The notes: generated from the sequence alone by a model not told the origin. Shown: positions 25,576-35,461, counted from the stretch's first letter. The stretch: DNA of 64,000 nt from Arthrobacter mangrovi (GCF_026011795.1 NZ_BRVS01000008.1:293977-357976), one strand, 5' to 3'. Program-made: numbers and translations.

Positions 25576-25997
25576 TGTTCGAACACGATGATCCGGTCCT
25601 TGAACTCAGCGACGAGCAGTCCTGGAAGCTGCTCAGCAAAACCCAGCACGGGAGGATAGTCCTGACGGCGGCCGGGGAGACAGACATCTTCCCGATCAAC
25701 TATCTCGCCCATGACAACCACCTGCTGATGCGCAGCGCGCCGGGCACTAAACTGGCTGAGATCACGATCAACGAGAACGTCGTCTTCGAGACGGACGGCA
25801 TCAGCAGCGACGAAGCATGGAGCGTCGTTGTCAAAGGCACCGCCAGGGTGCTGCAGTCCGGGGAGGAGATCGCGGCGGCGGAGCAACTGGGACTCAAGAC
25901 GTGGGTGCCGACACTGAAGGACTTCTACATCGAGGTCAAGCCGACGTTCATCAGCGGCCGCCATTTCATCCTCGGAGAGCAGCCGGAGCGCTTCTAG
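25572..25997 (+). CDS. Pyridoxamine 5'-phosphate oxidase-fold protein
   Basis: 141 residues. The split-barrel flavin-binding fold is recognised from LSDEQSWKLLSKTQHGRIVL, DIFPINYLAHDNHLLMRSAPGT (as DIFPINYLAHDN and HLLMRSAPGT) and WSVVVKGTARVL. This is the actinobacterial PPOX group that uses FMN, F420 or haem; the cofactor cannot be told. The ATG overlaps the upstream stop (ATGA frame shift overlap), but a palindrome and AT-rich stretch just upstream may give it its own promoter. Confidence 0.85.
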   Translation: MMFEHDDPVLELSDEQSWKLLSKTQHGRIVLTAAGETDIFPINYLAHDNHLLMRSAPGTKLAEITINENVVFETDGISSDEAWSVVVKGTARVLQSGEEIAAAEQLGLKTWVPTLKDFYIEVKPTFISGRHFILGEQPERF

Positions 25998-26075
25998 CTC
26001 CAGCCGAGAGGGAAAGCCGCCCCGGCCCGGCCCGCCTCCGGCAGGAATGCCTGCCCCGGAGACGGGCTTCCCGGT

Positions 26076-26699
26076 TCAGTGGCCGACGTTGGCCAGAATC
26101 TCCTCGAAGCTCATGGACTCCACGCCGCCGCGCCCCGCCTCAGGGGCAGCACTTTCGTGGACCAAAGCCACGAGTTCGGCCGCAGCACGCTCGGCGCGCC
26201 GCTCGATGCTGCCGCCCGCTCCACCCTCCGACCCCCAGTCCTCCGGTGCGGCGAAGATGACGGTTTGCGTGGTCCGGGCGCGCAGGTAGCTGAACAAGGG
26301 CCGGATGGCGTAGTCGAGTGCCAACGAGTGGCGCGCCGTGCCTCCGGTCGCGCCGACCAGTACCGGCTTGCCGGCGAGGGCATCCTTGTCGATGACATCG
26401 AAGAAGGATTTGAACAGGCCACTGTAGGACGCGCTGAACACCGGCGTGACCGCAATCAGCGCATCGGCCGAGGCGACGGCGTCGATCATTGCGGCCAGCT
26501 TCGGCCCCGCGTAACCGCTCACCATATTGTTGGCGATATCGACGGCATACTCACGCAGTTCGAAGGTTTCGATTGCCGCGCTCTCCTCCGATAGGGCGAA
26601 GCGGCCGGCAACCGACTTGGCCAACTGGTCCGCCAGCATCCGACTGGAAGACGGGACACCCAGCCCCGCGGACAGTACAACAATTTTGCGCTCGGACAT
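26076..26699 (-). CDS. CE1759-family FMN reductase
   Basis: 207 residues; AGGAGAAC 6-8 nt upstream of the ATG. Flavodoxin-like fold with the phosphate loop SAGLGVPSSSRMLAD at the N-terminus, TPVFSASYSGLFKSFFDVID (about 85-104) and the VGATGGTARHSLALDYAIRP segment, hallmarks of the CE1759/SsuE-like NADPH-dependent FMN reductases. Expected to supply FMNH2 or reduce quinones. Single gene. ATGCA-TT-TGCAT at 26726-26737, about 30 nt upstream of the start, may be an operator. Confidence 0.87.
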   Translation of the reverse strand: MSERKIVVLSAGLGVPSSSRMLADQLAKSVAGRFALSEESAAIETFELREYAVDIANNMVSGYAGPKLAAMIDAVASADALIAVTPVFSASYSGLFKSFFDVIDKDALAGKPVLVGATGGTARHSLALDYAIRPLFSYLRARTTQTVIFAAPEDWGSEGGAGGSIERRAERAAAELVALVHESAAPEAGRGGVESMSFEEILANVGH

Positions 26700-26970
26700 G
26701 CCGTTCTCCTGACCCTCGAATCTTCATGCATTTGCATTCACCCAGTCAAACGGCGGGGCACGGCAGAATATTCCAACTCCCAACGGCACCTGCCACTCTC
26801 GGATACCTGGGGCCGGCGGGGTCGACACAAGAACACTGACGGAAAAGCAAATCGACGCGCCGCTTAAACGTTGATGTGTCGACAAACACGCATAACGAGT
26901 TTGTAACAGCCCCCGCCGGCCCGGTAACTTTGATTGCGCTTCCACGTAACGAGTGTTAGCCACCGCGGCT
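26700..26970. other. Intergenic region with repeated GTAAC/TAACGAGT words
   Basis: No gene. Left part: leader of the FMN reductase with ATGCA-TT-TGCAT at 26726-26737. Right part: GTAAC at 26903, 26923 and 26946 and TAACGAGT at 26893 and 26947, just before the riboswitch. GTAAC repeats resemble the MtrA response-regulator motif of actinobacteria; promoter elements themselves are not clear. Confidence 0.4.
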
Positions 26971-27150
26971 GCCCGCCTAACCCTGTCAGCAGCCGACGGG
27001 TACCGTTCAACGACCTTCCCGACAGGGGCGGAGGAACCACTTCCGGCGCTCAAGGCGCCTTGGGGTGAAGTTCGCCCGGCCGCAGAGACGACTCTCCTGC
27101 CTGCCAGCGAACCGAGCAGATCTCTCTGGCTCGAATCCGACAGCTAACTT
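26971..27150 (+). ncRNA. ydaO/yuaA-type c-di-AMP riboswitch
   Basis: Conserved blocks in order: CCTAACCCTGTCAGC (26976), GGGGCGGAGGAACCAC (27025), TTGGGGTGAAG (27060), CTCTCCTGCC (27092) and GAATCCGACAGCTAAC (27133). These match the ydaO leader that binds cyclic di-AMP and usually shuts off expression of cell-wall hydrolases and K+/osmolyte transporters. It directly precedes the M23 peptidase gene. Confidence 0.9.
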
Positions 27151-27175
27151 CGCCGGCGCCCCGAGAGGAATCCCC

Positions 27176-27958
27176 GTGAACAGCAACTCCCCCATGCGCG
27201 GACGCCGACGCAGCACCGACACCTCGCTGATCGCCATCGTCCGCGGCAACCGGGCCACCGACCGCAGCAACAAGAAGATCGCCTCCGCCACCCGCGGCCA
27301 GAAGTTCAGCGTCGCCCTCGCGGCCGCCGGCATCCTGGCCCTCGCCGCCGTCCCCACCGCGCAGGCCGGAGCCGAACAGCTTGCTGCAACCCAGGCATCC
27401 AGCGTCACGCCCGCAGCTGTGACTGTCCCGGAGGATGCCAAGGCCGACTTTAAGCGTGTCGAGGTGATCGGCAAGGCCACCCCCAAGGCGGCCAAGATGG
27501 AGGCCGAAGCCGCCTCGATCAAGGACGCAGCCAAGGCGAAGAAGGAAGCGGCCAAGAAGGCGGATCCCAAGGGCCTCGTATCCCCGGTCCAGAAAATGGT
27601 CACCAGTTCCGGCTTCGGCTACCGGATCAACCCTGTGACGGGCGCGGCCGGAGAGTTCCATAACGGACTGGACTTCGCCCTGGCCTGCGGCACCCCCGTC
27701 AAGGCTGCCGCCGCAGGAACCGTCTCGGAGACTTCCTCCAGCGCCGGCGGTTACGGCAACCGCATCGTGATCAAGCACGCCGGCGGCCTGACCACCACCT
27801 ACAACCACCTGCAGAACATCAGCGCCGCCAAGGGCCAGAAGGTCGCGGCCGGCGACAAGATCGGGGCTCTGGGCACCACCGGCAACACGACCGGCTGCCA
27901 CCTGCATTTCGAGGTCCTGAAGGGCGGGTCCGAGATAGACCCCGCGAAATTCTTCTAG
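27176..27958 (+). CDS. Secreted M23 (LytM-type) peptidoglycan endopeptidase
   Basis: 260 residues from the GTG at 27176 (GAGAGGAA 5 nt upstream); the open frame before it is the riboswitch. A long positively charged N-region precedes the signal segment KFSVALAAAGILALAAVPTAQA (as KFSVALAAAGILAL, AAVPTAQA; cleavage near residue 65). A Lys/Ala-rich helical linker (about 95-135) leads to the M23 domain. Zinc and catalytic residues: His162 and Asp166 in FHNGLDF, and His242 and His244 in HLHFEV. It cuts peptide cross-links in the wall during growth or division. Control by c-di-AMP is expected from the leader. Confidence 0.93.
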   Translation: MNSNSPMRGRRRSTDTSLIAIVRGNRATDRSNKKIASATRGQKFSVALAAAGILALAAVPTAQAGAEQLAATQASSVTPAAVTVPEDAKADFKRVEVIGKATPKAAKMEAEAASIKDAAKAKKEAAKKADPKGLVSPVQKMVTSSGFGYRINPVTGAAGEFHNGLDFALACGTPVKAAAAGTVSETSSSAGGYGNRIVIKHAGGLTTTYNHLQNISAAKGQKVAAGDKIGALGTTGNTTGCHLHFEVLKGGSEIDPAKFF

Positions 27959-27981
27959 GTCATCTCCATCCGGGTTTCCTG

Positions 27982-28022
27982 CCAGAGGGGGCTGTGCGGC
28001 ATGTCCGCGCGGCCCCCTCTGG
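27982..28022 (+). terminator. Terminator of the M23 gene
   Basis: CCAGAGGGGGC/GCCCCCTCTGG with an inner GCGG/CCGC pair, followed by TGCTTCTC. Confidence 0.8.
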
Positions 28023-28062
28023 TGCTTCTCCGGCTGCCGCGCCGCGCGGTGCAACGTCGCTA

Positions 28063-28082
28063 CCTATAGTCATAGTGAGTCA
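28063..28082 (+). promoter_or_regulatory. Box shared with metF, upstream of ligM
   Basis: CCTAT-AG-TCATAGTGAGTCA; 17 of 20 positions match the box at 31164-31183 before metF. A possible -10 TAGCGT follows at 28090-28095. Likely a common operator for the O-demethylation genes. Confidence 0.6.
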
Positions 28083-28092
28083 TCTCCGCTAG

Positions 28093-29556
<1,464 letters not shown>

Positions 29557-29560
29557 CCCC

Positions 29561-30199
29561 TCAGGCCAGCAGGGCTGCGGTTCCCGGGCCGGCAAGTTCG
29601 TGCGTGTCCAAGGGTCGGCCCGACACCGCCAGCAGCAGGGCGGAGGCGGTCCCCCGCACGAGCTTGCCGGCACCGGTACCGAATTCCGTGTCGGTGGCTT
29701 CGAGCCGGAGTCCTTCGGTCCGTTCCTTGCCGCCGCCGAGCTTCATACTGGTGGCCGCCTGGTAGGCGAGCGCAGATGCCACGTGGCTGGCAGGATAGCT
29801 GCGGGCCAGGCCAAGCGGCCGGCGGATGTCCTCGCCGTGGACAAAGACTTCCACGAGCCGGGTCGCCGGCGGCGCCGGCGCGCTCGTAGTCCGCCGGACC
29901 GCCGCACGGAAGGCGTCCAAGGTACCGAACGGATCCTTCGCGCGCTCACGGGCGACCCCTTGGGCGTTGCAACGATCGAAGTCGAAGCCGGCGGCGATAA
30001 ACCGGCGGACGAATCCGAGCCGCGTGGTCTTCGCGTCATCGACTAGATGGGCCAGGACATCGTGCACGTCCCAGCCGGGGCACAACGAAGGGGTGGCCCA
30101 TTTGTCGGCTGGCAGGGCCTCCAGGTCGCGGACCAAGGCAGTCCGCTCGTCGTGGACCACGGTCCAGATCCCGGCGCCGGGATTTCGCTTCCTGCTCAC
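29561..30199 (-). CDS. Maleylpyruvate isomerase family (mycothiol-dependent, DinB-like) protein
   Basis: 212 residues from a GTG at 30199 that overlaps the metF stop (GTGA); an ATG at 30223 would add 8 residues. Metal-binding four-helix bundle motifs: SLCPGWDVHDVLAHLVDDAK (first His pair) and VEVFVHGEDIRRPLG (His/Glu), the usual TIGR03083/MDMPI N-domain pattern. Members use mycothiol, the actinobacterial thiol, for isomerisation or conjugation of small electrophiles. Position behind metF and next to ligM suggests a role in aromatic breakdown, for example gentisate-type maleylpyruvate isomerisation, but this is inference. Confidence 0.8.
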   Translation of the reverse strand: MSRKRNPGAGIWTVVHDERTALVRDLEALPADKWATPSLCPGWDVHDVLAHLVDDAKTTRLGFVRRFIAAGFDFDRCNAQGVARERAKDPFGTLDAFRAAVRRTTSAPAPPATRLVEVFVHGEDIRRPLGLARSYPASHVASALAYQAATSMKLGGGKERTEGLRLEATDTEFGTGAGKLVRGTASALLLAVSGRPLDTHELAGPGTAALLA

Positions 30200-31056
30200 G
30201 CTGCCGCCGCCTTCCGAACCCATTCCGCCGTTGCCTTGAGTCCGCCGAAAGTGTAGAAGTGCAACTGCACTGGGCCGTGGTCCGCTGCATCCAGCCGCCG
30301 GGCAAGCTCACCAACGAACCTGTCCGGACCTGCCGTGCCCAGCAGGTTGGCCAGGGAGAAACCGTACTTGTGGACGATGCCCGCCGAGGACGCCACGCCG
30401 AACCGGCGGGCAAAGGCGAGCAGCCGCTTCACGCCGGCAGGCCCCGGTACGCCGATCCGCACCGGCGCATCGACGCCTCGGCGCCGCAGGTCTGCGAGCC
30501 AGTCCAGCACCGGATCGACGTCGAATCCGAATTGCGTGATGATCGTCGGCTGCAGGTTCTGCGCCTGCAGGGCCGCGCACTTCTGCAGCAACACGGTCCA
30601 CAGCCGGGCGCTGTCAATCTCCGGATGGCCCTCCGGGTAGCCGCTGATGCCTACCTGCCGGATTCCGTATCGGCCAAGCAGGCCGCTGCCGATCAAGGCC
30701 AGCGAGTCGTCGTAGGGGCCCATCGGTTCAGCCGGATCACCGGCGACCACGAATGCGTCTTCCACGGCGGCCTCGGCCGCCAAGGCACCGAGGAATTCCT
30801 CCAGCTCGGCTTGGGAACCCAGGCGGCGGGCGGATATGTGCGGCACGGGGACGAAGCCGAGCCGCCTGACCGCCGCGGCTGCGCCGACGCGCATCGGCAG
30901 GTCCTCATTGCCCAGGAAGGTGACGTTGACTCTCGTGCCGGGAGGGATCGATGCGGCCGCTTCCTCCAGGCCGGCCACGTCCTTGCCGGTCATCTCAAGG
31001 GAGAAATCTTCGAGCAGGGCGCGCTCCGCGCCGCGATGTGTGGTCTGTCCAGCCAT
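30196..31056 (-). CDS. metF: Methylenetetrahydrofolate reductase-like protein
   Basis: 286 residues from the ATG at 31056 (GGGAG 9 nt upstream); a GTG at 31146 with GGGAGG upstream would add a 30-residue low-complexity N-terminus, but a TAGAAT that could be the -10 box lies just before it. TIM-barrel MTHFR motifs: FSLEMTGKDVAGLE (catalytic Glu), NVTFLGNEDL, VPHISARRL, VVAGDPAEP and GISGYPEGHPEI, ITQFGFDVDPV. With LigM making 5-methyl-THF, this enzyme would run in the oxidative direction to methylene-THF, as in known ligM-metF pairs of lignin-degrading bacteria. It is shorter than biosynthetic MetF and lacks the extended QxxxDPx text, supporting a catabolic version. Confidence 0.82.
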   Translation of the reverse strand: MAGQTTHRGAERALLEDFSLEMTGKDVAGLEEAAASIPPGTRVNVTFLGNEDLPMRVGAAAAVRRLGFVPVPHISARRLGSQAELEEFLGALAAEAAVEDAFVVAGDPAEPMGPYDDSLALIGSGLLGRYGIRQVGISGYPEGHPEIDSARLWTVLLQKCAALQAQNLQPTIITQFGFDVDPVLDWLADLRRRGVDAPVRIGVPGPAGVKRLLAFARRFGVASSAGIVHKYGFSLANLLGTAGPDRFVGELARRLDAADHGPVQLHFYTFGGLKATAEWVRKAAAA

Positions 31057-31163
31057 GTCGCGATAGCTCCCTTCTTCCGGGCCTCCCTGCGGGGCCGCGG
31101 ACGCCGGCACGCCCGCCGCTTCGTCCGAAAGCGAGGGGGCAAGCACGATTCTAGCCTCCCTTC

Positions 31164-31183
31164 CCTATCTTCATAGTGAGTTA
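31164..31183 (-). promoter_or_regulatory. Box shared with ligM, upstream of metF
   Basis: On the plus strand CCTAT-CT-TCATAGTGAGTTA, matching 28063-28082 in 17 of 20 positions; relative to metF it is in the opposite orientation. A possible -10 TAGAAT (minus strand, 31148-31153) follows after 10 nt. Confidence 0.6.
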
Positions 31184-31226
31184 GGGGAAGCGGCAGAGGC
31201 CCCGCCGCCCAACCTAAACTGGAGTC

Positions 31227-31655
31227 ATGGCCGACAAGCTCACTCCCGAGCAGCGGAGCGCCAATATGTCGCGGATCAGGGGCAAGAACACCAAGCCGGA
31301 GCTGCTGGTCCGCCGACTGCTGCATGCGCGCGGGTACCGCTTCCGGCTCCACGGCTCCGCGGCCGGACGGACGCTGCCGGGCAAGCCTGACCTCGTGTTC
31401 GCCGGCCGGCGCAAAGTCATCTTCGTCAACGGGTGCTTCTGGCACTCGCACGATTGCCGGGCCGGCCAGCACGCGCCGAAGTCCAACGCGGATTTCTGGT
31501 CCGCGAAGCGGGAGCGGACAGCGTCACGGGATGCCGCGCAGCGGGAGCAACTGCAACAGGCCGGCTGGACCGTCCTGACCGTCTGGGAGTGCGAGTTCAA
31601 GAAGAGCTCGGACCTGCAGGAATTGGAGGAACGGCTGGTCGGCTTCCTAGGCTGA
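31227..31655 (+). CDS. vsr: Very short patch repair endonuclease
   Basis: 142 residues, full length for the family. N-terminal SANMSRIRGKNTKPELLVRR (contacts to the DNA, with the conserved Glu25), catalytic Asp55 in PGKPDLVF, zinc site and catalytic histidines in NGCFWHSHDC (Cys70, His73, His75, Cys77) and VWECEF near the C-terminus. Vsr nicks 5' of the T in T:G mismatches that arise from deamination of 5-methylcytosine. It normally sits beside a C5-cytosine methyltransferase, but none is visible in this window. Divergent from metF by 80 bp. Confidence 0.93.
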   Translation: MADKLTPEQRSANMSRIRGKNTKPELLVRRLLHARGYRFRLHGSAAGRTLPGKPDLVFAGRRKVIFVNGCFWHSHDCRAGQHAPKSNADFWSAKRERTASRDAAQREQLQQAGWTVLTVWECEFKKSSDLQELEERLVGFLG

Positions 31656-31731
31656 GCCGAAGGGGCGCCGTCCGGCCGCGGCCGGCCGCAAGGCCACCCT
31701 CGGCCGCGGGGAGTTCCAGGCGGCCGCATGG

Positions 31732-31768
31732 CAGCGGCCCCTCCCCTGGGCAAGGGGAGGGGCCGCTG
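31732..31768. terminator. Bidirectional terminator between vsr and the DUF4190 gene
   Basis: Perfect 16-bp stem (31732-31747 with 31753-31768) and 5-nt loop between two convergent genes. Confidence 0.8.
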
Positions 31769-31788
31769 CAGAGAGCAGAAGCGCGGGA

Positions 31789-32484
31789 TTACAGCTGGGC
31801 CTGCCCGCTGACGCACTCGGCCTGGCCGGCGCCGGAGTCGGTGGCTACCGACTCGCCGTCCATGATGACTTCGCAGCTGACGTTGCCCTCGGAGACAACG
31901 GACAGCGCCGCCCCGGGGAGCCCGGTGAACGTCAGCTCCTGCTCCCAATCGCCGGTGATTTCCTCCTGCACCGGTTCCAGCCCGTCGCTGTAGACGACGG
32001 TGGCGGGACCGTCCGCAGTCACCTTGTACTGCACCGTGTGTTCACCGACCGCTTGGCTCACGGCGACCGCGATGAGCGCCGTGATGATGCCCGCGATGAC
32101 GGCACCCAGCGCGCCAAGGACGATTCCGGTGATGGACATGCCCTTCTTCTGTTTCTTGACCAGGGCGATGATGCCGAAAATTACGGCCAGCGGGCCCAGC
32201 AGGAAGCTGATGAAGCCGATGCCGGGAATGACGCCGAAGACGATCGCGACGATACCGAGCACCAGCGCGGTGATCGCCAGCCCGCTCTTGGGTTTGGGAG
32301 CCTGGCCGTAGCCGAAGCCGGGCTGGCCCGGGTACGCGGTGTAGGGCGAGCCCTGCGGTGCGTTCTGGCTGTACGGCTGGGCGTAAACTCCGCCCGGTTG
32401 GGCTGCCGCATGCTGCGGCTGCCCGTCCCCCTGCGCGGCGGTACCCTGCGGATTGGCGGACGGTGATTCAAACTGGCTGGACAC
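31789..32484 (-). CDS. DUF4190 membrane protein with MmpS-like C-terminal domain
   Basis: 231 residues. Gln/Pro/Tyr-rich cytoplasmic N-terminus (1-65), then two membrane helices: LAITALVLGIVAIVFGVIPG with ISFLLGPLAVIFGIIAL, and a third SITGIVLGALGAVIAGIITA, the DUF4190 pattern. The extracytoplasmic part (about 150-231) has VQYKVTADGPATVVYSDG, LPGAALSVVSE, a NVSCEVIMDG strand and a last cysteine in QAECVSG, matching the beta-sandwich of MmpS-type proteins with one disulfide. No enzymatic role expected; may sense or bind at the cell surface. Alone in its unit. Confidence 0.8.
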   Translation of the reverse strand: MSSQFESPSANPQGTAAQGDGQPQHAAAQPGGVYAQPYSQNAPQGSPYTAYPGQPGFGYGQAPKPKSGLAITALVLGIVAIVFGVIPGIGFISFLLGPLAVIFGIIALVKKQKKGMSITGIVLGALGAVIAGIITALIAVAVSQAVGEHTVQYKVTADGPATVVYSDGLEPVQEEITGDWEQELTFTGLPGAALSVVSEGNVSCEVIMDGESVATDSGAGQAECVSGQAQL

Positions 32485-32601
32485 AGATTCCCCCGGAATA
32501 AAAGTGCGTGTGATCAGGCGCGATGCGAGTGCGGCGCCCTCCGCAGTCTATCCGAATGCCGGGCGGCCTCGATGGGGAGCCCTCCCCATCGAGGCGGTCG
32601 C

Positions 32602-34284
32602 TCAGGTGGCCAGGTGGGTGGGGGCGAACATCTTCAGGGTGGTTTCGACAACGACGACGTTCGGCCCCTCCGCGGTGAGGCTTTCCTCCAACGCCTGCCG
32701 GATATCTTCGGGCCGCACCCGCCTGGCCGGCACCGAGAACGATTCGGCGAGCCTGACGAAGTCCGGCCGCGCCAGCTCCGTTGCGGTGGCCTGCCCGAAG
32801 GCGTCCTGCATGTACTCGCGCAGGATGCCGTACCCGCCGTCGTCGACAATCAGCCAGGTGACCGGCAGATTGTGCTGCCGTACGGTGGCGAGCTCGCTGA
32901 TCGAATACATCGCGGAGCCGTCGCCGGAGACAGCCAGTACGCGTGCGGGGAGCCCCTTGGACTCGAGGCCCACCGAGCCGCCGATCGCCCCAGGAAATCC
33001 GAAACCGAGCCCGCCGGCCCCCTGCGCCGAATGGAACTGCCCCTGGCGCGAGTCCCAGCAGCTCCAGGCCCAGTAGGCCGAGATGGTCATGTCCCAAAAC
33101 GTCTGCATGCTGTCCGGAACGGCCGCACGAATGTCCGCCATGAACGCCCGTTCCCTCCCCAGGTCCTGGCCGTCGAGCCGCTCCTGGACCTTGGTGAGGG
33201 TCTCCTTGACCAGCTGCTCCGGGGTCTTGCCGTGCCAATCGGGGACGTTGGCCCCGGCACCCAGCACCGCGTCGAGGGAACTGTCCAGCGCCACCAGTGC
33301 CTGTCCCGCATCCGCCCGGATGCCGAGCGCGGGCCGGTTGGACTCCAGCACCCGCGGCTCGGCGTCCACCTGGATGATCCGGCCGCGCGGCTCCAGCGTG
33401 AAGTAGTTGCTGGTCACCTCGCCCAGCGACGAGCCCAGCACCAGGAGCACGTCGGCATCTTCGAGCACCTCCGTGACGTACCGGTCCTCCACCCAGGACT
33501 GCAGCGAGAGCTCGTGCTGCCATGGGAACGCGCCGTTCCCGCCTGGCGAGCAGACCACTGGCGCCCGCAGCTTCTCCGCGAGGGACAGCAGCCACGGTTC
33601 GGCCTTGCCGCGCCGGACGCCGCCGCCGGCGATGATCGCCGGGCGCTGCGCCGCGGCGAGCCACTTCACCGCCTCCTTGACCAGCTCGGTCCGCGGCGGG
33701 TTGTCGAAGGCTTCCGCGAGCGCATCTTCCACCGGCGGAACCATCACGGGATCCAGCAGCACGTTCTGCGGGACTTCGATCCAGACGGGCCCCTGCGGCG
33801 AGGAGATGGCCTCGGTCCACGCATCCTGGATGGCCGAGGGGATCCCGGACGCATGCTGGATCAGCCGCTGGCTCTTGGTGACGTTGGCCGCGGACGCCTT
33901 CTGGTCATCGAGCTGGTGCAGCATGCCCTTGCGGCGCGCGCCCAGGCCCTCCAGCGGAATCTGGCTGGCGACCACCACCATCGGCACGCCGGTGGCATAG
34001 GCTTCCTGGAGCCCGGCAAGCGAGGTCAGCGCCCCGGGACCGGTAGACAGGAACAGCACGCCGACCTCGCCGGTGGCGCGGGAGAAGCCGTCCGCCGCGA
34101 AGGCCGAGTTGTTCTCCACGCGGGAGGAGATGAACCGCAGACTGGAGCGTGAGAGCGCATCGAAGAGCCCGAGCGCATGCTGCCCCGGGATCCCGAAGAC
34201 GGTCGTGGCCCCAAGCGCGCTGAGGGTTTCGACGACGAGGTCCCCGCCGTTGCGGACGGCAGCTGCGGTGGGCTGCGCGGTCAC
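32602..34284 (-). CDS. Thiamine-diphosphate-dependent decarboxylase (acetolactate synthase-like; possible 2-ketoarginine decarboxylase)
   Basis: 560 residues from a GTG at 34284, eight bases after the ureohydrolase stop; the longer open frame starts inside the upstream gene. TPP-enzyme features: the proton-relay Glu in ISSRVENNSAFAADGFSRAT (about residue 50), the middle domain AIIAGGGVRRG and GSSLGEVTSNYF, and the TPP/Mg site AVSGDGSAMYSISELATV followed by VDDGGYGILREYM. In context with a guanidinobutyrase/agmatinase-type ureohydrolase it could be an AruI-like 5-guanidino-2-oxopentanoate decarboxylase of the arginine transaminase pathway. The family assignment is firm; the substrate is inferred from context only. 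Confidence 0.8.
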   Translation of the reverse strand: MTAQPTAAAVRNGGDLVVETLSALGATTVFGIPGQHALGLFDALSRSSLRFISSRVENNSAFAADGFSRATGEVGVLFLSTGPGALTSLAGLQEAYATGVPMVVVASQIPLEGLGARRKGMLHQLDDQKASAANVTKSQRLIQHASGIPSAIQDAWTEAISSPQGPVWIEVPQNVLLDPVMVPPVEDALAEAFDNPPRTELVKEAVKWLAAAQRPAIIAGGGVRRGKAEPWLLSLAEKLRAPVVCSPGGNGAFPWQHELSLQSWVEDRYVTEVLEDADVLLVLGSSLGEVTSNYFTLEPRGRIIQVDAEPRVLESNRPALGIRADAGQALVALDSSLDAVLGAGANVPDWHGKTPEQLVKETLTKVQERLDGQDLGRERAFMADIRAAVPDSMQTFWDMTISAYWAWSCWDSRQGQFHSAQGAGGLGFGFPGAIGGSVGLESKGLPARVLAVSGDGSAMYSISELATVRQHNLPVTWLIVDDGGYGILREYMQDAFGQATATELARPDFVRLAESFSVPARRVRPEDIRQALEESLTAEGPNVVVVETTLKMFAPTHLAT

Positions 34285-34291
34285 CTGCGGC

Positions 34292-35413
34292 TCACCGTCC
34301 TTCCGGTGCGAGGGCGTTCCCGGCCAGCGGGTCACCGTGCAGCTTACGTGAGCCGTCCTGCACCACACCGTGGGCCTCGGCACCCGCCGAGGCCCCGCCG
34401 TCGTTAAGGTCCGCCGTCCGGGCAGACCCGCCGGCGTCCTGCCGATCAGCGGCGTTGGCGGCCAGCAGCGTCACCAGGTCGAAGGCGACATGGCTCGCGG
34501 CGACGCCGGTGATCTCGGCGTGGTCGTACGCCGGAGCGACCTCGACGACGTCCGCGCCGACCAGGTTCATCCCGCGGAAGCCGCGGATGATCTCGAGCAG
34601 CTCGCGGCTGGTCATGCCGCCGGCCTCAGGGGTCCCCGTGCCCGGGGCATGGGCCGGGTCCAGCACATCGATGTCGACCGAGATGTAGAGCGGCCTGTCA
34701 CCGATCCGGTCCCGCAGCTTCGCCACGACCTCAGCCACGCCCTGATAGTAGACGTCCGAGCTGGTCACGATGCCGAAGCCGAAGCGCCGGTCGTCCTCCA
34801 GGTCCTTCTTGCCATAGAGCGGGCCGCGGGTGCCGACGTGGCAGATCGCCTCGGTGTCCAGGATGCCCTCCTCGACCGCGCGGCGGAATGGAGTGCCGTG
34901 GGTGTACTCGGCTCCGAAGTACGTGTCCCAGGTATCCAGGTGGGCATCGAAATGCAGCATGGCTACCGGCTCGCCCGCGCGCTCCGAGGCCGCGCGCAGC
35001 AGCGGCAGGGCGATGGTGTGGTCGCCGCCGAGAGTCACCAGGCGGGTGCCGCCCGCCGTGAGGTCCAGGGCGTTTTGCTGGACTGTCTCGATGGCCTCGT
35101 TGATATTGAACGGATTGACCGCCATGTCTCCGGCGTCCGCAACCTGCAGCTCCTCGAACGGGCTCACGTCCCACGCCGGGTTGTACGGTCGCAGCAGCCG
35201 CGACGCTTCCCGCACATGGTTGGATCCGAAGCGGGCGCCGGGGCGGTAGGAAACACCGGCATCGAAGGGCACTCCGACCAGGGCGACGTCCGCCCGGTCC
35301 ACTTGGTCCAGCCGGGGCAGCCGCGCGAAGGTCGCGGCGCCCGAGAACCGCGGCACGCGGGAAGAGTCGATGGGGCCTAGCTTGCCGTTGGTTTCGATCC
35401 GGACTTCTTCCAT
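34292..35413 (-). CDS. Agmatinase/guanidinobutyrase family ureohydrolase
   Basis: 373 residues from the ATG at 35413 (GAGGAG 6 nt upstream; an ATG directly before it is equivalent). All Mn-ligand motifs of the arginase fold are present: [44 protein letters not shown] and the closing [16 protein letters not shown]. Mn2+-dependent hydrolysis of a guanidino compound to urea and an amine is expected. The 60-residue C-terminal tail beyond the fold (Asp/Ala/Gly-rich) is unusual. Arthrobacter is known for guanidinobutyrase, so 4-guanidinobutyrate is a good candidate. Cotranscribed with the TPP enzyme; promoter and TGCC-N5-GGCA operator upstream. Confidence 0.87.
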   Translation of the reverse strand: MEEVRIETNGKLGPIDSSRVPRFSGAATFARLPRLDQVDRADVALVGVPFDAGVSYRPGARFGSNHVREASRLLRPYNPAWDVSPFEELQVADAGDMAVNPFNINEAIETVQQNALDLTAGGTRLVTLGGDHTIALPLLRAASERAGEPVAMLHFDAHLDTWDTYFGAEYTHGTPFRRAVEEGILDTEAICHVGTRGPLYGKKDLEDDRRFGFGIVTSSDVYYQGVAEVVAKLRDRIGDRPLYISVDIDVLDPAHAPGTGTPEAGGMTSRELLEIIRGFRGMNLVGADVVEVAPAYDHAEITGVAASHVAFDLVTLLAANAADRQDAGGSARTADLNDGGASAGAEAHGVVQDGSRKLHGDPLAGNALAPEGR

Positions 35414-35432
35414 CATGGTCTCCTCGAGAAGT

Positions 35433-35445
35433 TGCCCATTAGGCA
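35433..35445 (-). promoter_or_regulatory. Operator-like inverted repeat before the ureohydrolase gene
   Basis: TGCCCATTAGGCA (plus strand), TGCC-N5-GGCA, the same form as at 36220-36232 before the symporter. Lies about 17 nt downstream of the -10 box, in the transcribed leader. Confidence 0.6.
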
Positions 35446-35461
35446 TCAAGTGTTTTTCAGT

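Noticed and set aside
27065..27175. N-terminal extension of the M23 peptidase
   Set aside because: The region is the c-di-AMP riboswitch; the GTG at 27176 has a proper ribosome site and gives a normal signal-peptide context.
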